A stretch of DNA of 64,000 nucleotides from assembly GCA_949825065.1 (NCBI GenBank), contig OX463838.1, forward strand, positions 6,860,251 through 6,924,250. The letters run 5' to 3'. The translations under genes and the position numbers were made by a program. Below the pieces are notes generated by a model. It was not told where the DNA came from, ran no database searches, and was given only the letters and a program-made list of their open reading frames with translations. The DNA comes from Odontocerum albicorne (Eukaryota > Arthropoda > Insecta > Trichoptera > Odontoceridae). This document shows positions 22,960 through 35,199 of this stretch, piece after piece (position 1 is the first letter of the stretch; each line of letters opens with the position of its first letter).

Positions 22960-23204
22960 ATAACTTGTGTGTGCACCCCTGATGATGAAAGAAAAGCTTT
23001 TAACCTGGTAGTGTTATATCGTTACAAAAAGTGGGAAAAAACAGTGTTTGATTAAACAAATAACAAAGTCTTATTTGTGCTCCCTGATGATGAGGGGAAA
23101 GCCTTGAAACCGGTATGGTTACAAAAAGTGGAATAGACAGTGTTTAATAAAACAAATTACAATGTATTTAAACCTCCACAATGTTAATGCCTTAACTATA
23201 AATA
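22960..23204 (+). mobile_element. Family B Penelope-like repeat, direct tandem pair
   Basis: Two same-direction copies about 105 bp apart. The first has CTGATGATGAAAG with a mutated GAAAC; the second has CTGATGATGAGGGGAAAGCC and TTGAAACCGGTATGG. Nested in LINE D. Confidence 0.6.
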
Positions 23205-23587
23205 ATATAATGTATGACAGAATACGGAAGGAAGATATTAAAGGTTAATGTGAACTTAAGGCTGATGTGTTTAATGAAATGAAGAAGAGCATGCTGAGAT
23301 TGTTTGGACACGTGGAATGAATGAAGAAAAACTTACAAAAATGATATACAGTGCAAACATGAGTAAAAATCGTATGAGGCGAAGACCAAAAAAAAGGATG
23401 GTTAGATCAAATGAATGATTGTTTGAAAGAAAGAAACGTAGAAAATCAGAATAAATCGGATAATTCGTATGAAAAGGTGTATGGACATAGAAGAGGCTAA
23501 GGATATGTGTCGAGATAGGAACGTGTATCGCTCTATTATCTATGCATACCTCAACAAGGAAATAACGTGATGGTATTTATGTATGTA
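23205..23587 (+). mobile_element. LINE D, part 2 with 3' tail
   Basis: Continues with RIRKEDI, MKKSMLRLFGHVE, MNEEKLTKMIYSANMSKNR and RRRPKKR. It ends CTCAACAAGGAAATAACGTG and a GTATTTATGTATG tail, into which MITE E4 has inserted. Confidence 0.72.
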
Positions 23588-23591
23588 TTAA

Positions 23592-24197
23592 CCTTTCCTT
23601 CCCTGTGTTGGGTATCTTCTACACGTTGCTTCTAATAACCATCAATATCTCTATAAATATAATAAATACAAGGTTAAGATTTTAGGTATTCCTCCATAAT
23701 ATATTTACGCATTGATAAATTAATAATAATTAGAATTTATCGACTTCATCGTAGGTGTTTTGTGAAGATCGGAAACAAATTCGCATTTAAACGCTGTGAG
23801 TGCCTCGTCTTGACGATAGGCGAAGAGTATGCGGGAAGCGCGACACTATATTCGCATCTCACTCTTGCATACTTCACTGAATTGCAAGGAGCTCAATTAT
23901 CTCAATCGTCGCAAGCGTAAGCCACGCCGGGAGTCAGCCACCTGCGCTCCGCGCCGCAGTAGCTTTAGGGCTTGCAACCAGATTAGACCTACGCTCGTTC
24001 CGTGAGCGTTGCCAGATGGTTAATGTTTTCAGCAAATAAATCTCAATTATTATAATTTTTAACTTCAATTATAATTAACTAAGGGGATTATCTATGAATG
24101 TTCTTATTTTTCCGATTTAAAATCGCAAATTTTTTATCGCGTACTCACTACCCAACGCTGGAGCGCGCGTTTCAATTTTAGCACCGTAAGGGAAGGG
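23592..24197 (+). mobile_element. TTAA MITE, family E copy 4
   Basis: Flanked by TTAA (23588-23591 and 24198-24201). Left end CCTTTCCTTCCCTGTG, right end CGTAAGGGAAGGG, 606 bp. Inserted at the 3' tail of a LINE D copy. Non-coding. Confidence 0.82.
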
Positions 24198-24201
24198 TTA
24201 A

Positions 24202-24734
24202 CAAAACTAAACCTTAACTATGCAATTAATAATTAAAACGTACATATTATACCATAATTATGGCAGCATCTATTCATATGTGTATATACCATATGTACAT
24301 AACAAACGTACGGAAGTACAACCGACTTTATTTTATTTGATATATAATTGGTATTTGACTTGCTTTCGTATTTTCTATTTGATTCAATATGTTTTCTTTC
24401 AAAGCATTCATGTTTATTTTTGTTTCAAACAATGAACTAACTTTGTTATTTTATTTTCAATTTGAGTTAGTACAATTTTTTTTAACTTCAAACATTTCCG
24501 TTTATTCAGATTCCGAGAGCAATGTTTTCCTTCTGAAGGTTTTGGGTAAATTACGAGTTCATATTTAATTAACATCGTTGTACAAAATATTTGGAGTATC
24601 TCACAGCGAATAAAAAAAGAATATCAACAAAAAACTTATCTACAAGTATTTAAAATCAAGCTTGAAATATAAATTTCGTTCTGTTATATTATTTTTATCA
24701 TTACAACGATGTTTGTTTATATTTATTTCTCACA
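24202..24734. other. AT-rich sequence, nothing recognised
   Basis: Short frame at 24220-24435 is AT-driven. The LINE A tail begins just after. Confidence 0.45.
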
Positions 24735-25700
24735 TATCTTTCTTTTATATATTTATTATTACACATGACAAGAAATATACACAATTTGCGAAAAAACAAC
24801 AGGTAATTTTATTTGTACATACAATTTTAATGGATCTCGGTTTGTTGCCTTTCATTTGTCGTATCACCAGTAAACTAGGCTTTTACCTGTATCTCACTGA
24901 GGACATTTAGCATGAAAAAATAAATCGATACTTCTTTCCGATTTTCGATTACACAAAAACAAAACCCCGTTGCACGTTCTCATCAACCTGACAAACAGTG
25001 ACACTCAATTACAACTGGAAACATCATGCGAAATTAAACTCCTCATACATCATCACTACAGAAAGACCAAAAATATTCATCCCACAATATACCGCACACA
25101 ATCATAAGAATAAAAATTAAAATAAAAACTAAAACAAAAATATACAGAAACACAAATACAAAAATAACCAAAATTAAAACAACAATAAAAAACCCAGACT
25201 CACGAGCCCACACAAATCTTTTCCACTGGTCATTCATCCTGAAAGCCCAAGTACTCAAAATCCTGTTGCAATAACAACCACGCTCCGAACGACTGTCTAA
25301 ATGGTTTTCCTATATTTACCTTTATTGAATTCGGCACGCCATTGTATGTCATGGGAGCCAAATAAGCATATTGCCTTTGGGCAAAAGAGGTTTTAACTCT
25401 AGGGATGCTGAACATTTCATTAGTTGTCATGCGTGTCATGTGTCTCTGCTGAGTCTGCATCTTCCCCTCCTTTCGATGGTAGTGCCAGGGAATGGATTTG
25501 AGATGCAAATTGGCTATGTTCAGGACTTGATACTCTCTGAAAGGCTCCACCGTGGGATACCGGGCAGGAAGTTTATGAATTATTTTCACAATCATTAAGG
25601 ATAGATTCTTCGAGCACTCAAGCTTCAAACTTGATGGTTGTGAAATGTCTCATTATAAATCTGATTTCGTTAGAGATCATCCTACATGTTTCACTATCGT
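24735..25700 (-). mobile_element. LINE A copy with ORF2 C-terminus and 3' UTR
   Basis: The longest LINE A copy. On the minus strand ~25700-25230 encodes a LINE ORF2 C-terminal tail (RTSFAQRQYAYLAPMTYNG, then KPFRQSFGAWLL and EYLGFQDE). The 3' UTR shared by the other copies follows and ends in an AT-rich (TAA)n-like tail at ~24735. Such tails after the RT domain are known from several LINE clades. Frameshifts and stops are present and the element is strongly 5'-truncated. Confidence 0.75.
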
Positions 25701-25957
25701 CGTTCAAAGTTGATAATCCTATCGTCATTCTAACATGAATCTTAAGATGCTCTTTTACGTCAACAATGTGATCTTCTGTAAGAAAGCAGCCCAATCCTAG
25801 ATACCATACACTTTGGTAGACACCACAAACATATGGACTTCACTGAGTAACTGGTCACGCTATCTTTTGTTTGATTAAAAGTATATCTGAACACAAGAGT
25901 TATTAAAATCCATAACTGTCTTACGCGTTTAGTCCCAACTTAATGTTATTTTATGTA

Positions 25958-26219
25958 TTAGGTGTTAACATAAGTTGCGCCCGTTTTTTTTTTCAAATTT
26001 AAAAATGAGTACAAAAGTAAAACAAAATGGTAAAGGTTATACGTCATTCGAAAGAAAATTTTCTGCTCTACAAGATATTGTGTTTGTTTTTACGTTACCT
26101 CGATTGAACGCGAACAGAAGGAGGTGTCGAAAATGCTCACTTTCGTCTACTTGACATTCCATTTTGAAGGCTTGTAATCAAATAAAATAATATACAATAT
26201 GTAACGTAAAAGCACCCAA
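25958..26219 (+). mobile_element. Short mariner-like MITE, copy 1
   Basis: TA-flanked block starting TTAGGTGTTAACATAAG and ending AGCACCCAA (ends related over about seven bases). Its first ~120 bp match 45806 onward, including AAGTAAAACAAAA and GGTTATACGTCATTCGAAAG. Confidence 0.55.
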
Positions 26220-26719
26220 TACATATATTTAATAAAACTAAACACCCTTTCCTTATTAAAAATATTGTTGAACTATTACTTAACTTCCATACTCAAATTG
26301 TATCGATTGGGTTATGACTATACTGCAGTCTCGGGCATATTTGACGACAATTTTAAAGCCTTTAAAAGTTTTCTAAGGGAGTGTTTTTGTTTGTCTGAAC
26401 CATAAATCTGACGTTACGGCGTGACTTGTTGATTTTTTTTTTGTTTTTCGTTGACTATTAGAGTCCATGCACCGTAAGGAAAGAATAGTGTAGAAGGGTG
26501 ACCATGATTTTATATTTAGTATATATTCAGATTATTTAGTTTATGGATTTTTTTGTTTAGAATAAATATATGTTTATTAATACGAAAAAAGAAAGTTTTA
26601 AAGAAACAAAAAGTTTTACTTATGTCTAACAAACCTTGTATTTTATTTACAAATACACAATGGAAAAATTTCAATAAATACAAAATGTTTATTTGTTTTT
26701 TTAGAAACGTATTGGTTAA

Positions 26720-27367
26720 CCTTTTTACGGCGATGGCTCGAGTATCTTTCGTGTGTCCCACAGGCGGCGGTGTTTTACCTCAATAAATTTATATTGTATC
26801 TACATAAAAATATGACTCACCATTATCCCGAATCTGATTACTGTGGAACTGTGCGCCGATGCATTTTTTAGCTGACACTATACACACGTAATATTATCCA
26901 AATCAAAGCTATAAATAAAGTGCGACAATATAATAAGCAATAATCGAAGAAAACAATAATCCATAAACAATGAAAAAGGCAATTAATTCAATACGCAATA
27001 CGCGTACTTACAAAAAAAATATCGACGCAAAATACGTCATATTGATCGGGAGAAATCGTCATTAGAAACATGACCTTCAACACACCCGAACGTGTGGCGC
27101 TAATATTTAAAATGCTTTAAATTTCGACGGCCTCGAATCGGTCTGTTTAAATCCTTCTTATGGATCAAGTACTTGAAGTTTTGATGATTTTAAAAGAGAT
27201 GTCACTAGAGGACACGTTTTGTCTTATATTCAGGTTAAAAATTTTAAAGAAGATTTAATTTTGACTGAGATATCGACACGCAAAGTTAGTGGCCACTTAA
27301 ATGGCCACTCGCCAGGACGGCACGTAATATGTATGGGCCAGTTAAGTGGTCCCCCGCCGTGAAAGAG
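26720..27367. mobile_element. TTAA MITE, second family
   Basis: Flanked by TTAA (26716-26719 and 27368-27371). Inverted ends CCTTTTTACGGCG and CTCTTTCACGGCG, about 10 of 13 positions alike. 648 bp, no convincing coding sequence. Confidence 0.72.
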
Positions 27368-27489
27368 TTAAGAAACACAGTAAAGAAATGTTATTAAATA
27401 TAACAATACAACATAAAAATACAAAAAGAACTTAATTTATTATGCATAAATAAATTTAAAAGAGAAACAGTCTCATTTCACAAATAAAA

Positions 27490-27735
27490 TTATTCACAGT
27501 CTGATGATGAATCACTATCACTTGCCTCACTTAAACTTATTATGAAATTGTGATTTTCACTTATATGGTCAAACATGATTTCTCTTTCCCAATATTCCGA
27601 CTCTATGTCTTTCACATGGCTACATATTCCGCTCCACTCTTCAGAGTTTATCAAAGAAACTTTTTCTATTACTAATTGATCCACTGTATTCAATGTAAAC
27701 AGTACATTTCTAGAACCAACATACCCTTCGATCAT
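27490..27735 (-). CDS. Unidentified 81-residue open frame with acidic tail
   Basis: Minus-strand frame starting at ATG 27735 (MIEGYVGS), preceded by TCACC, ending at a stop at 27490 after a Ser/Asp-rich tail (EASDSDSSSDCE). It stays open upstream of the ATG, so it could be the end of a longer exon. AATAAA occurs about 45 bp past the stop. The amino-acid mix looks more protein-like than chance AT-rich frames nearby. I recognise no domain. It may be the last exon of a host or transposon gene lying in the opposite direction to the channel. A TTAA MITE ends 120 bp downstream of it. Confidence 0.3.
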   Translation of the reverse strand: MIEGYVGSRNVLFTLNTVDQLVIEKVSLINSEEWSGICSHVKDIESEYWEREIMFDHISENHNFIISLSEASDSDSSSDCE

Positions 27736-28371
27736 GGTGACACTAAATTTTTGACACGATGACACACTAATACTAGAAACTGACCAATCAGCACACAGGA
27801 GTTGACTTACACAATCACATGCTATGTGTACCTACATTATAGTACAATACAGTTACAGATTCTTTCCTTACGCCGCGTGGACTCTTAACTTTTCGAGATA
27901 TCTAAAAATATGTTGACTTTTTATTGCATCGGAGTATTTTTGTGTTAAGGTCTGAGCTTCGAAATGAATCAAGTTTTTATTTTGTGTATTTGTCATTTGG
28001 TATACATGTGTGTACTTCATTTTGATACGATTTTTGTATATGATTCGTGTTAATCTTTACAATTTTTGTGACAAGTTGTTTTAATATTCATACGGACTTA
28101 AAATTTTAATTTGTTTATTACTTTCGTAACCTTTTTTAATGGTGTATGAAATACTGTACATTTTATTAAAATGTATATGTTTTTTAAATGGGATAAACAA
28201 AGAGAACAGAGCGATAATCTATCCAATCGCGCACATTTCCGTCACCTTTATAACATCCATACATATCATATAGTGTAGAATAAAATACAGATCAAACCCC
28301 GTTAATGGTCACCTCAAAAATCCTAGAATTTAAATAAATTCTTTCGATCTAACGTCGGAAAGAAATTATAT

Positions 28372-28545
28372 TTATTTATTTATTTTACACATGATAAAAA
28401 ATATACTTACATAATTTGCGAAAAAACAACTTGTTATTTAATTCGGACACACAATTTTAATGGATCTGGGTTTGTTGCCTTTCATTTGTCGTGCCAACAG
28501 TAAACTAGGCTTTTGCTTGTATCTCACTGAGGAATATGGCAAGCA
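28372..28545 (-). mobile_element. LINE A 3' end
   Basis: Short copy from an ATTT tail through GGGTTTGTTGCCTTTCATTTG to CTCACTGAGGA. Confidence 0.7.
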
Positions 28546-28565
28546 AATAATAATAATAAAATTTC

Positions 28566-28756
28566 TTATTGACCATTATTTGTATTCTTACAAAAATACA
28601 TAGATCCGCTATTCAGATGTTCATTGGTACTTAACACACCCGTGACGTCAGACATTAAGTATGTTGGTCCACCTATTATTTCATACTCAGGTGGGTTGCC
28701 ACCGGAGAAAGAGTCTTTTTGGATTGTTCCTTCTTCGTCACTACTTAAAGTCGCGC
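28566..28756 (-). CDS. Unidentified open frame fragment, possible exon or transposon remnant
   Basis: The C-terminal part of a minus-strand frame reads SSDEEGTIQKDSFSGGNPPE, YEIIGGPTYLMSDVTG, VLSTNEHLNSG, then a stop at 28566. The composition (Gly, Pro, Ser, Asp) is unlike the AT-driven frames around it. A pyrimidine-rich stretch and AG lie just upstream on the minus strand, so an acceptor is conceivable. No domain recognised. A LINE A 3' end lies just beyond the stop. Confidence 0.25.
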
Positions 28757-28879
28757 TTATAAAAAAAAACGATAATTTAGTATAGATGGCGCTAATGAGA
28801 AATTCATTTTTCACCCCAAAATGGCGTGGGTGCTGATGGGATCGAGCTGACCTGGCACTAAACAAAAATTATTTTATAC

Positions 28880-29112
28880 ATACATACCATACATATCATG
28901 ATGTCATTTCCCTGTTGGAGTAACCAGAGAGAACAGAGCGTGATGTTTTCCTTTCATGATAATGTTCCTTGTCCTCATCCACATCATTACATCTTCTCAT
29001 ACAGCTCCCCCTATTTTTTTCTTAACTTTCCTTGTTTCAAAATTAAATTTACTTGGTGCAACCATACTTTTTTGGGCATCCTCTATCACAAGTTTTACTC
29101 ATTCGTGCATTA
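28880..29112 (-). mobile_element. LINE D 3' end, copy
   Basis: Reverse copy beginning CATACATATCATGATGTCAT and including CATCTTCTCATACAGCTCC and a CAACCATACTTTTTTGG block. Confidence 0.62.
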
Positions 29113-29977
29113 TTAATTAATTTAATTTGTATTTCATAATTAATTAGTGGAATAAGCAAAATAATAATAAGCCCTCTTCCACAACTACCATTCAATTTGC
29201 TTTGTAAATTATCATAATTAAGTCAATCTTTCGTTGCCCATTCGTGAAATTAATAACACAAATACCTAGGTTAATTATTAAGGTAGTTTAAGTTTGTACA
29301 TCATAGAATCTTGGTCAAAAAGTGTTTACACAAGTAAGTTATTTTAGTTTGAAAATTAAATTTTATCTATTATTAAAATATTTGTACTAACCATACCTGA
29401 TGTAAATTAACAGTAATGAGATAAGAGAAATTTTGTAACAATACAAAACAAGGCTTTGAAATAACAATGCCACATTTTAAAACAACAATATCTGTTGAAA
29501 ATTTTAATTGTTAGAAACAAAATCCAACTTTATTTTAGGAATTGTTTGTTATCTGAAAAATAGGGCAGAAAGAAACGCCTGCTAATTGTCTGATTTCAAA
29601 GAGGTTTGAATAGATTAAAAATGGGTTGCTTTTATTGTAATCCTGTTTATACGACAGACATTTCAAATAAAGTTTATTGAAGTTATGTAATGGGTATACA
29701 AATTTACAGTTTTAAATAAGGCTTCTTAATTAAGGCTACAATCGAGAATTTTATTTTGTGTATTTTCTCCGTATTCTCCGTATTTTCGATAGATTTTATT
29801 AATTTAAAGAAAATAACTAAATTAATTTGGTTCTTGAGTTTTATGCCTTTGTGATTTTACGCAGTTTATATAAAGTTAAGGTTTAAATATAGTGTCCTTG
29901 TGGCGAGTTAAACAACTTAAGTATCTAGTAAGAATAATAAACAAAATATAACATTTAAAACGTGCTATTAAAAAAAT
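29113..29977. other. AT-rich sequence, nothing recognised
   Basis: No repeats or coding signal seen. Confidence 0.5.
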
Positions 29978-30065
29978 AACAGGTGAAAGCCTTGAAACCG
30001 GTAGGGTTATACCGTCACAAAAAAGTGGAATAAACAGTGTTTGATAAAAATAAATTACAATAACA
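29978..30065 (+). mobile_element. Family B Penelope-like repeat end
   Basis: GCCTTGAAACCGGTAGGG through AGTGGAATAAACAGTG; lacks the upstream CTGANGA part. Confidence 0.55.
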
Positions 30066-30109
30066 TAAGTAGATATTCAGATAAATTACAATAATACTTT
30101 TAGAACATT

Positions 30110-30560
30110 GCTGCGGATTTATACTGGACCAATACAACTGATTTTTTAGACCATTGTTGCTTATTACTGCTGATTTTTATTAGAATAGTATTATCGATTT
30201 CTGTTAGATTATTGATTATGATTTATTAAAATGGGATGTTGAATTCTATGAGACCATTGCTACTGATTTTCACAAGACCATTGCTATTTATTTCCATGAG
30301 AGCTGCTGATTTTTACAAGACCAGTACTGTTGATTTTTTTTGGATCATTAATGCTGATTTATTAAGATCGGACGTTGAGTTCTATATGACAATTGCTGCT
30401 GATTTTAATTAGACCCTTACTTTTTATTTCCATGAGAATCTTGCTGCCGATTACAGTAATATCATTGCTGTCAATTTCTACTAGATCAGTACTGCTGATT
30501 TCCATTAAATCATTGAGGCTGATTTTTTTTTCAATTATGTGGAATTATATAAGACTTTAT
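30110..30560. repeat. Degenerate short tandem repeat (~27-30 bp)
   Basis: Recurring TTGCTGCTGATTTT and AGACCATTGCT with many substitutions and length changes, an old minisatellite. Confidence 0.6.
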
Positions 30561-30676
30561 TGACGATTTTTATGATAAATATCAAGACAGTAGAAACATT
30601 ATTGATTCTAATTTTTTTTATCCACTTTGTACGGATTTCTTATGTTACGTAAAGAAGGTCTGCTTCTAGCATTAGC

Positions 30677-31329
30677 TTATTCATTAAGAAGAATATCAGC
30701 CAGGAGTCTTCTCATACTGCTAGACGGTACCGAGAATATATCAACAAAGTCATTCAGTTGGTTCAATAACTCTATACCACGCGTGACTAAGTGAGCCATG
30801 ATATTCGTCCTATAAGTTGGTATGTAGAACAGAGGGTGATTCCTTGCACGGCTATATTTATTGGGTACATATAAACTTAGTGCTTCTTGAATCGCGGAAC
30901 AGTTAATGCAACCTTGAATAACCTTTAGTAAGAATATCGCAATGGATTCTTGCCTTCTGGTTTCGAGGCTTCTATAGTTACACACCGTGAGAAGTCCGAC
31001 ATGGTGAGCATATTTTGGGTAATCGCCCTTTGTTCTGTACCATAGATATCTGAGGATTTTTTTTTGTATTTATTCTACCATATATTGTTTTTATATTTGA
31101 ACTGATGAGGAACCCAAACTGTAGATGCATATTCAAATTTGGTTCTAATAAGATAATTATACAAGTTTCGAAGGATATCAGTGCTGTTAAATTCTCTTGA
31201 TATTCTCATTATAAAACCGAGTAGTTTGTAACAGTCTGATATCAAACGAGAGATATGGTTAACGAACGTAAGTCCGACATCAAAGGTTACGCCTAAATCT
31301 TTGAATTCATAAACTCTGTTTAATGTCAT
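30677..31329 (-). mobile_element. LINE reverse-transcriptase C-terminal fragment
   Basis: Minus-strand frames read EFKDLGVTFDVGLTFVNHIS, LGFIMRISREFN and IRTKFEYASTVWVPHQFKYK (31329-31075). After a frame change come SLETRRQESIAIFLLKVIQG and PLFYIPTYRTNIMAH (30985-30677). This order is the usual region after the RT fingers/palm in Jockey/R1-type LINEs. Interrupted by stops, not functional. Confidence 0.72.
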
Positions 31330-31909
31330 TCCCTGTATAATATACTAATATTCAACAATCAGTAAATTTTAAACAATAACCTTTTGTTTAAAAGACCTTA
31401 AGCCAAAAAATGGGGTGGAAATAATAAAATAGTGTTGTCACTAGGTGTGCGTGCATCTGCAGTTATTTGGCACAACGCGTCTTCGCGCTTTCACTCACTC
31501 TAAGACCGCGCCCACACTGTCGGTCACGTATAAAACTTGTTTAAATTCAAACACTTGAATAACATTAATAAATATATGATTTGCCTTTCAACCAACGAGC
31601 CGACAATTTTTCAAACATTTCTATCCACACAAACAGTTTAAAAGACGTTCTCATTCATAAAATTTGAAATACACGCTCTTCTGTTTTTTTATACTTCTCA
31701 ACTTACTTTCAATGAAAATTTCTACTACTGTCTTATTTGGTTCTTGTCTCAAACTTATTCCACGCTCTTCTCGTCTAAGTTTATTTTGAATTCCTCTAAC
31801 TTTCAAACAACTTTATCATATTCAACTCATTTGAATTTAAAATCTCATTAATATCTTGTTACTAAAATACATGTACATTTTTTTCCTCGTAAAATAATAT
31901 CGCAAGAAA

Positions 31910-32125
31910 AAATTTAATCCGCCATGAAAAGCAAAAAAGAAATTACAGGTAAATTTAAACATTTAAATATATCGCGATACGCCATTTCTCCCCTCGGCCT
32001 GGAAGGTTTGCCTTTAGGCCCAATATTTAATTCTGAACAAACGATAAAGAGAGCGTTCCTCAGATCCTTCAGGGATAAGGCTCTGGATGGAAAACGGTGA
32101 TCCTTTGCAAAAGTGAAATACACTA
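31910..32125 (-). other. Less AT-rich block with a short open frame
   Basis: A 69-codon minus-strand frame (IGPKGKPSRPRGEMAYRDI) without recognisable domain. Possibly a transposon remnant. Confidence 0.2.
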
Positions 32126-32514
32126 CAAACTTTGTAGCGCTTCAGGAAATGAAAATTTTATTTATGTCAACAGTCTTAGAATATATTCACGTGGATGTCT
32201 AATTTGAGGAAATTTCAAAATCAATCTTCGTTAACCTTTCACTGGCAATATAAAATGATTATATGAAAATCTCTATAAATGCCATGAAATTAAAAAAGTA
32301 GTTTAAGCATGCAGAAAGAATGAACAAGGTTATTTTCAAAAATATAATTTATACGGGTTGTGTGAAAAGTACAAAAAAAAGGAAATATTCGTACCTGGAA
32401 AAACTTGGCTTTAGCATACGAATCCAATTTCGAACGAATTAAAAGTCAAAAATCTTTATAATGGGACTGTTTGTAGGACGAGATGTATGGACGTAACATA
32501 AACTATAATTTAAA

Positions 32515-33262
32515 CATAAAATATCTGCTCTTTCCGATTCTGAGCTATGCGGACGTCTGTTATTTGAATGTTACAGAGAAACAGCTGGACAAATTACAGC
32601 GTCTTCAAAATGTTTGTCTAAGATTTATTTTCAACAGAATGCAGTGAACTGGTTGAATGTTAGAAATAAACGCCAAATTTACATACTGGCTCTATTATAT
32701 AACATCCTTAACTGTCCCACCGCCCCCTCTTATCTCGCCGAAAATTTTCGGCGTCTTTCCAATCATAGATTAGCGTAACGCTCAAACAGAGATTGTTCAT
32801 TAGCCTTTCCAGTTCACCGTTCCTTATTTTTACGTCGTTCTTTACTGTTCATGCAGTGAGACTCTGAAATCAGTTACAAACCAATCTAAGACTCGCTCCG
32901 TCCTTGGCATGCTTTAAGAAGCGACGGAAAAAACTCTAAATTTCTAGTCAGTAAAATAAGGTGTTTCATTCCTGATTTTTCTTTTCCTTTCCTCTTCACC
33001 ATCCCTTCCTTTTGTTTTGATTGATGATATCTCACTTCACATGAAAAAGAATGTTCGGGTGATTGTCCGTCTTTGTGGGGTTCGTGGGCATATGATTACG
33101 TGAGTGTTTATGGATTTCATGGGGATGGATAGTCATTTGAATGATTTATGCAACCATGTAACTCACTTCATTTAATTTTGTCTGGTCAGTTGCAAGAGAT
33201 TGCCGCCTGGCAATGCCCGCCAGATAGTATTGGCCATTAAAGTGTAAAATAAATATACTAAA
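32515..33262 (+). mobile_element. LINE J (Jockey/CR1-like) ORF2 C-terminus and 3' end
   Basis: Broken frames read PILSYADVCYLNVTEKQLDK, KLQRLQNVCLRFIF, ILALLYNILNCPTAPSYLAE and RLAPSLACFKK, a typical LINE ORF2 C-terminal region. A ~300-bp 3' UTR follows and ends AAGTGTAAAATAAATA. Several frameshifts, so it cannot be translated. The same 3' UTR occurs inverted at 61142-61585. Confidence 0.72.
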
Positions 33263-33889
33263 AACGTATGCCAGGTTAGAGAGAATTGGAAATCTGTTTT
33301 CTCTACCTACTTTTAAAAATAAATGACTTAATGGTGATAACAAATGATTTTTTAAATTAAAAAATATCAATCTAACATTTTATCACTATCAAAAATATTT
33401 TAGGTAACTTCGAATCACTTTATATGAGATTGTATGGAAGCTTGTATAAAATAAAGTATAACAAAATTTAACCAGCAAAGATTGACTTTATTATCGTGAT
33501 ATTTTTAACAAGTAGGAAGAGGGTAGGATTTTTTGATATTTTATTAGAATAAACCAAAGTGTTTTGCGGATCGCATCCGATAAGCACGTGAACGCAAGTC
33601 TAAACATCTGTATATATTATCATTTGGCTATATAAAGATCCATTTTTTAAGATATTTAATATTGAAAAGTAAACTGCTTTTTTGGGATATACTGTATTCA
33701 ACTTAACTGCTTCGAAACAAACTGAATAGAAGCGAACAGATCATATGATAGATATACGTTTTATCAATTAGACGTCGGAGATTTCATAAAAAATATTTCA
33801 ATCAATAATTATATAACTAGACAAAACTAATTGTCATGTTGTTAAATACCAAATAAGTATAATTTGACTAAGTGAATTCAAATTTGATG
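33263..33889. other. AT-rich sequence, nothing recognised
   Basis: Lies between LINE J and a LINE D tail. Confidence 0.5.
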
Positions 33890-34036
33890 AAGGAAATGTA
33901 AGAAGTGAGAGAAACAAAATGATCTAATAGATGTGGATGACGCGAAAAAGAATGTGATAAGAAACATGAGATATCTATCCTCTGCCTACGCCAACAGGGA
34001 AATGGCATGATTATATTATTTATTTATTTATTCATT
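33890..34036 (+). mobile_element. LINE D 3' end, copy
   Basis: GAAATGTAAGAAGTGAGAG through CTCTGCCTACGCCAACAGGG and AAATGGCATGATTATATT. Abuts the TTAA MITE at 34044. Confidence 0.62.
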
Positions 34037-34043
34037 TAATTAA

Positions 34044-34659
34044 CCTGTTCACCGCGTTAAAAATCAAATTCCACGAATCCTGTGCGCGGCACAATTTCAG
34101 CGTTTTTTAATTTCTAAGTTTAAACACATATTTTGTTTAGAACCACTGATATTTGATTACAACACCAAGTAAACATGACACTTAAGTAATTTTCTGATAA
34201 TAAATAATAGTCATTACTCTTAAGGAGACTCATTAAATAAAGGAGATAAACTTAACATTACGTAAAATAAACAAAGGAATGCTACGATCAAATCAATGCT
34301 TCATGACACTCACCCAATCAAATGCATATAGCACTAGTAATGTTTATTTACGTAAGAGAGACTTAGTAATGTTTATTTACGTAAGAGAGACTCATCGCAG
34401 GACTCGATCCGCGAGACAGGTCGTTAATGCTGGAAATATTGAGAAACCAAAAAAATTCGGCGCTCTGTTTATTCAACAATATCTCATAAACTAATATATT
34501 ATTTGACAAGGTTTTCAGAGATGTCGCTAGAATAAAGATTATTTTAAATTTTAGTTTAACTTTTATTCCGGTTTTGTGTCATTTTTTTTTAAGTATTTGT
34601 GATTTGAAACTTGGATTGTCGTCAGATCACAGGCGTTTGTGCTCCCCGCGGGGAACAGG
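34044..34659. mobile_element. TTAA MITE, third family
   Basis: Flanked by TTAA (34040-34043 and 34660-34663). Inverted ends CCTGTTCACCGCG and CCTGTTCCCCGCG differ at one of 13 positions. 616 bp. Contains a short tandem duplication of TTAGTAATGTTTATTTACG at ~34336-34392. Inserted in or next to the tail of a LINE D copy. Confidence 0.82.
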
Positions 34660-35199
34660 TTAACGACACAACAGTGTCTTTATATACAAATGAACATGTG
34701 ACAGGTTATACAAGTACTTAAAATTATTGACAAATAATACAAAACTTTATCTTAAACATGAAGATACAAAAAGCAGTAGTAATAATAAATTACAGTCATT
34801 ATTTAAAAATTATTTAATAATTATATGTATATTTAAGTTCAATATATGTTATGTATGTATACCGCAAAATACAATATTACCAAACTTCACCAAGCAGACT
34901 TACGTAATTGTCGAAGACTTATTTTATCGAGGTAGAGAACTCATGTTTGTTTTTAGTGGAATAACGCATACATAGAACAAATATTGGATTTTTTGAAAAT
35001 TTCGTGGGAATTTTATGGATAGATATTGAGATATAGAAAACACATGGCCTCATTAGTAGAACGAGATGCAAGTTGCTTTGCAGAATTAAAACCTTGCTAC
35101 ATGTTGATGCAGGGTTACTCAACTCCAGAGGCAAAGTATTGTCCTTAATGTTTTGCTTATACTACGTTATTTAGATTAATAAAGGAGATCACAAAGTTA

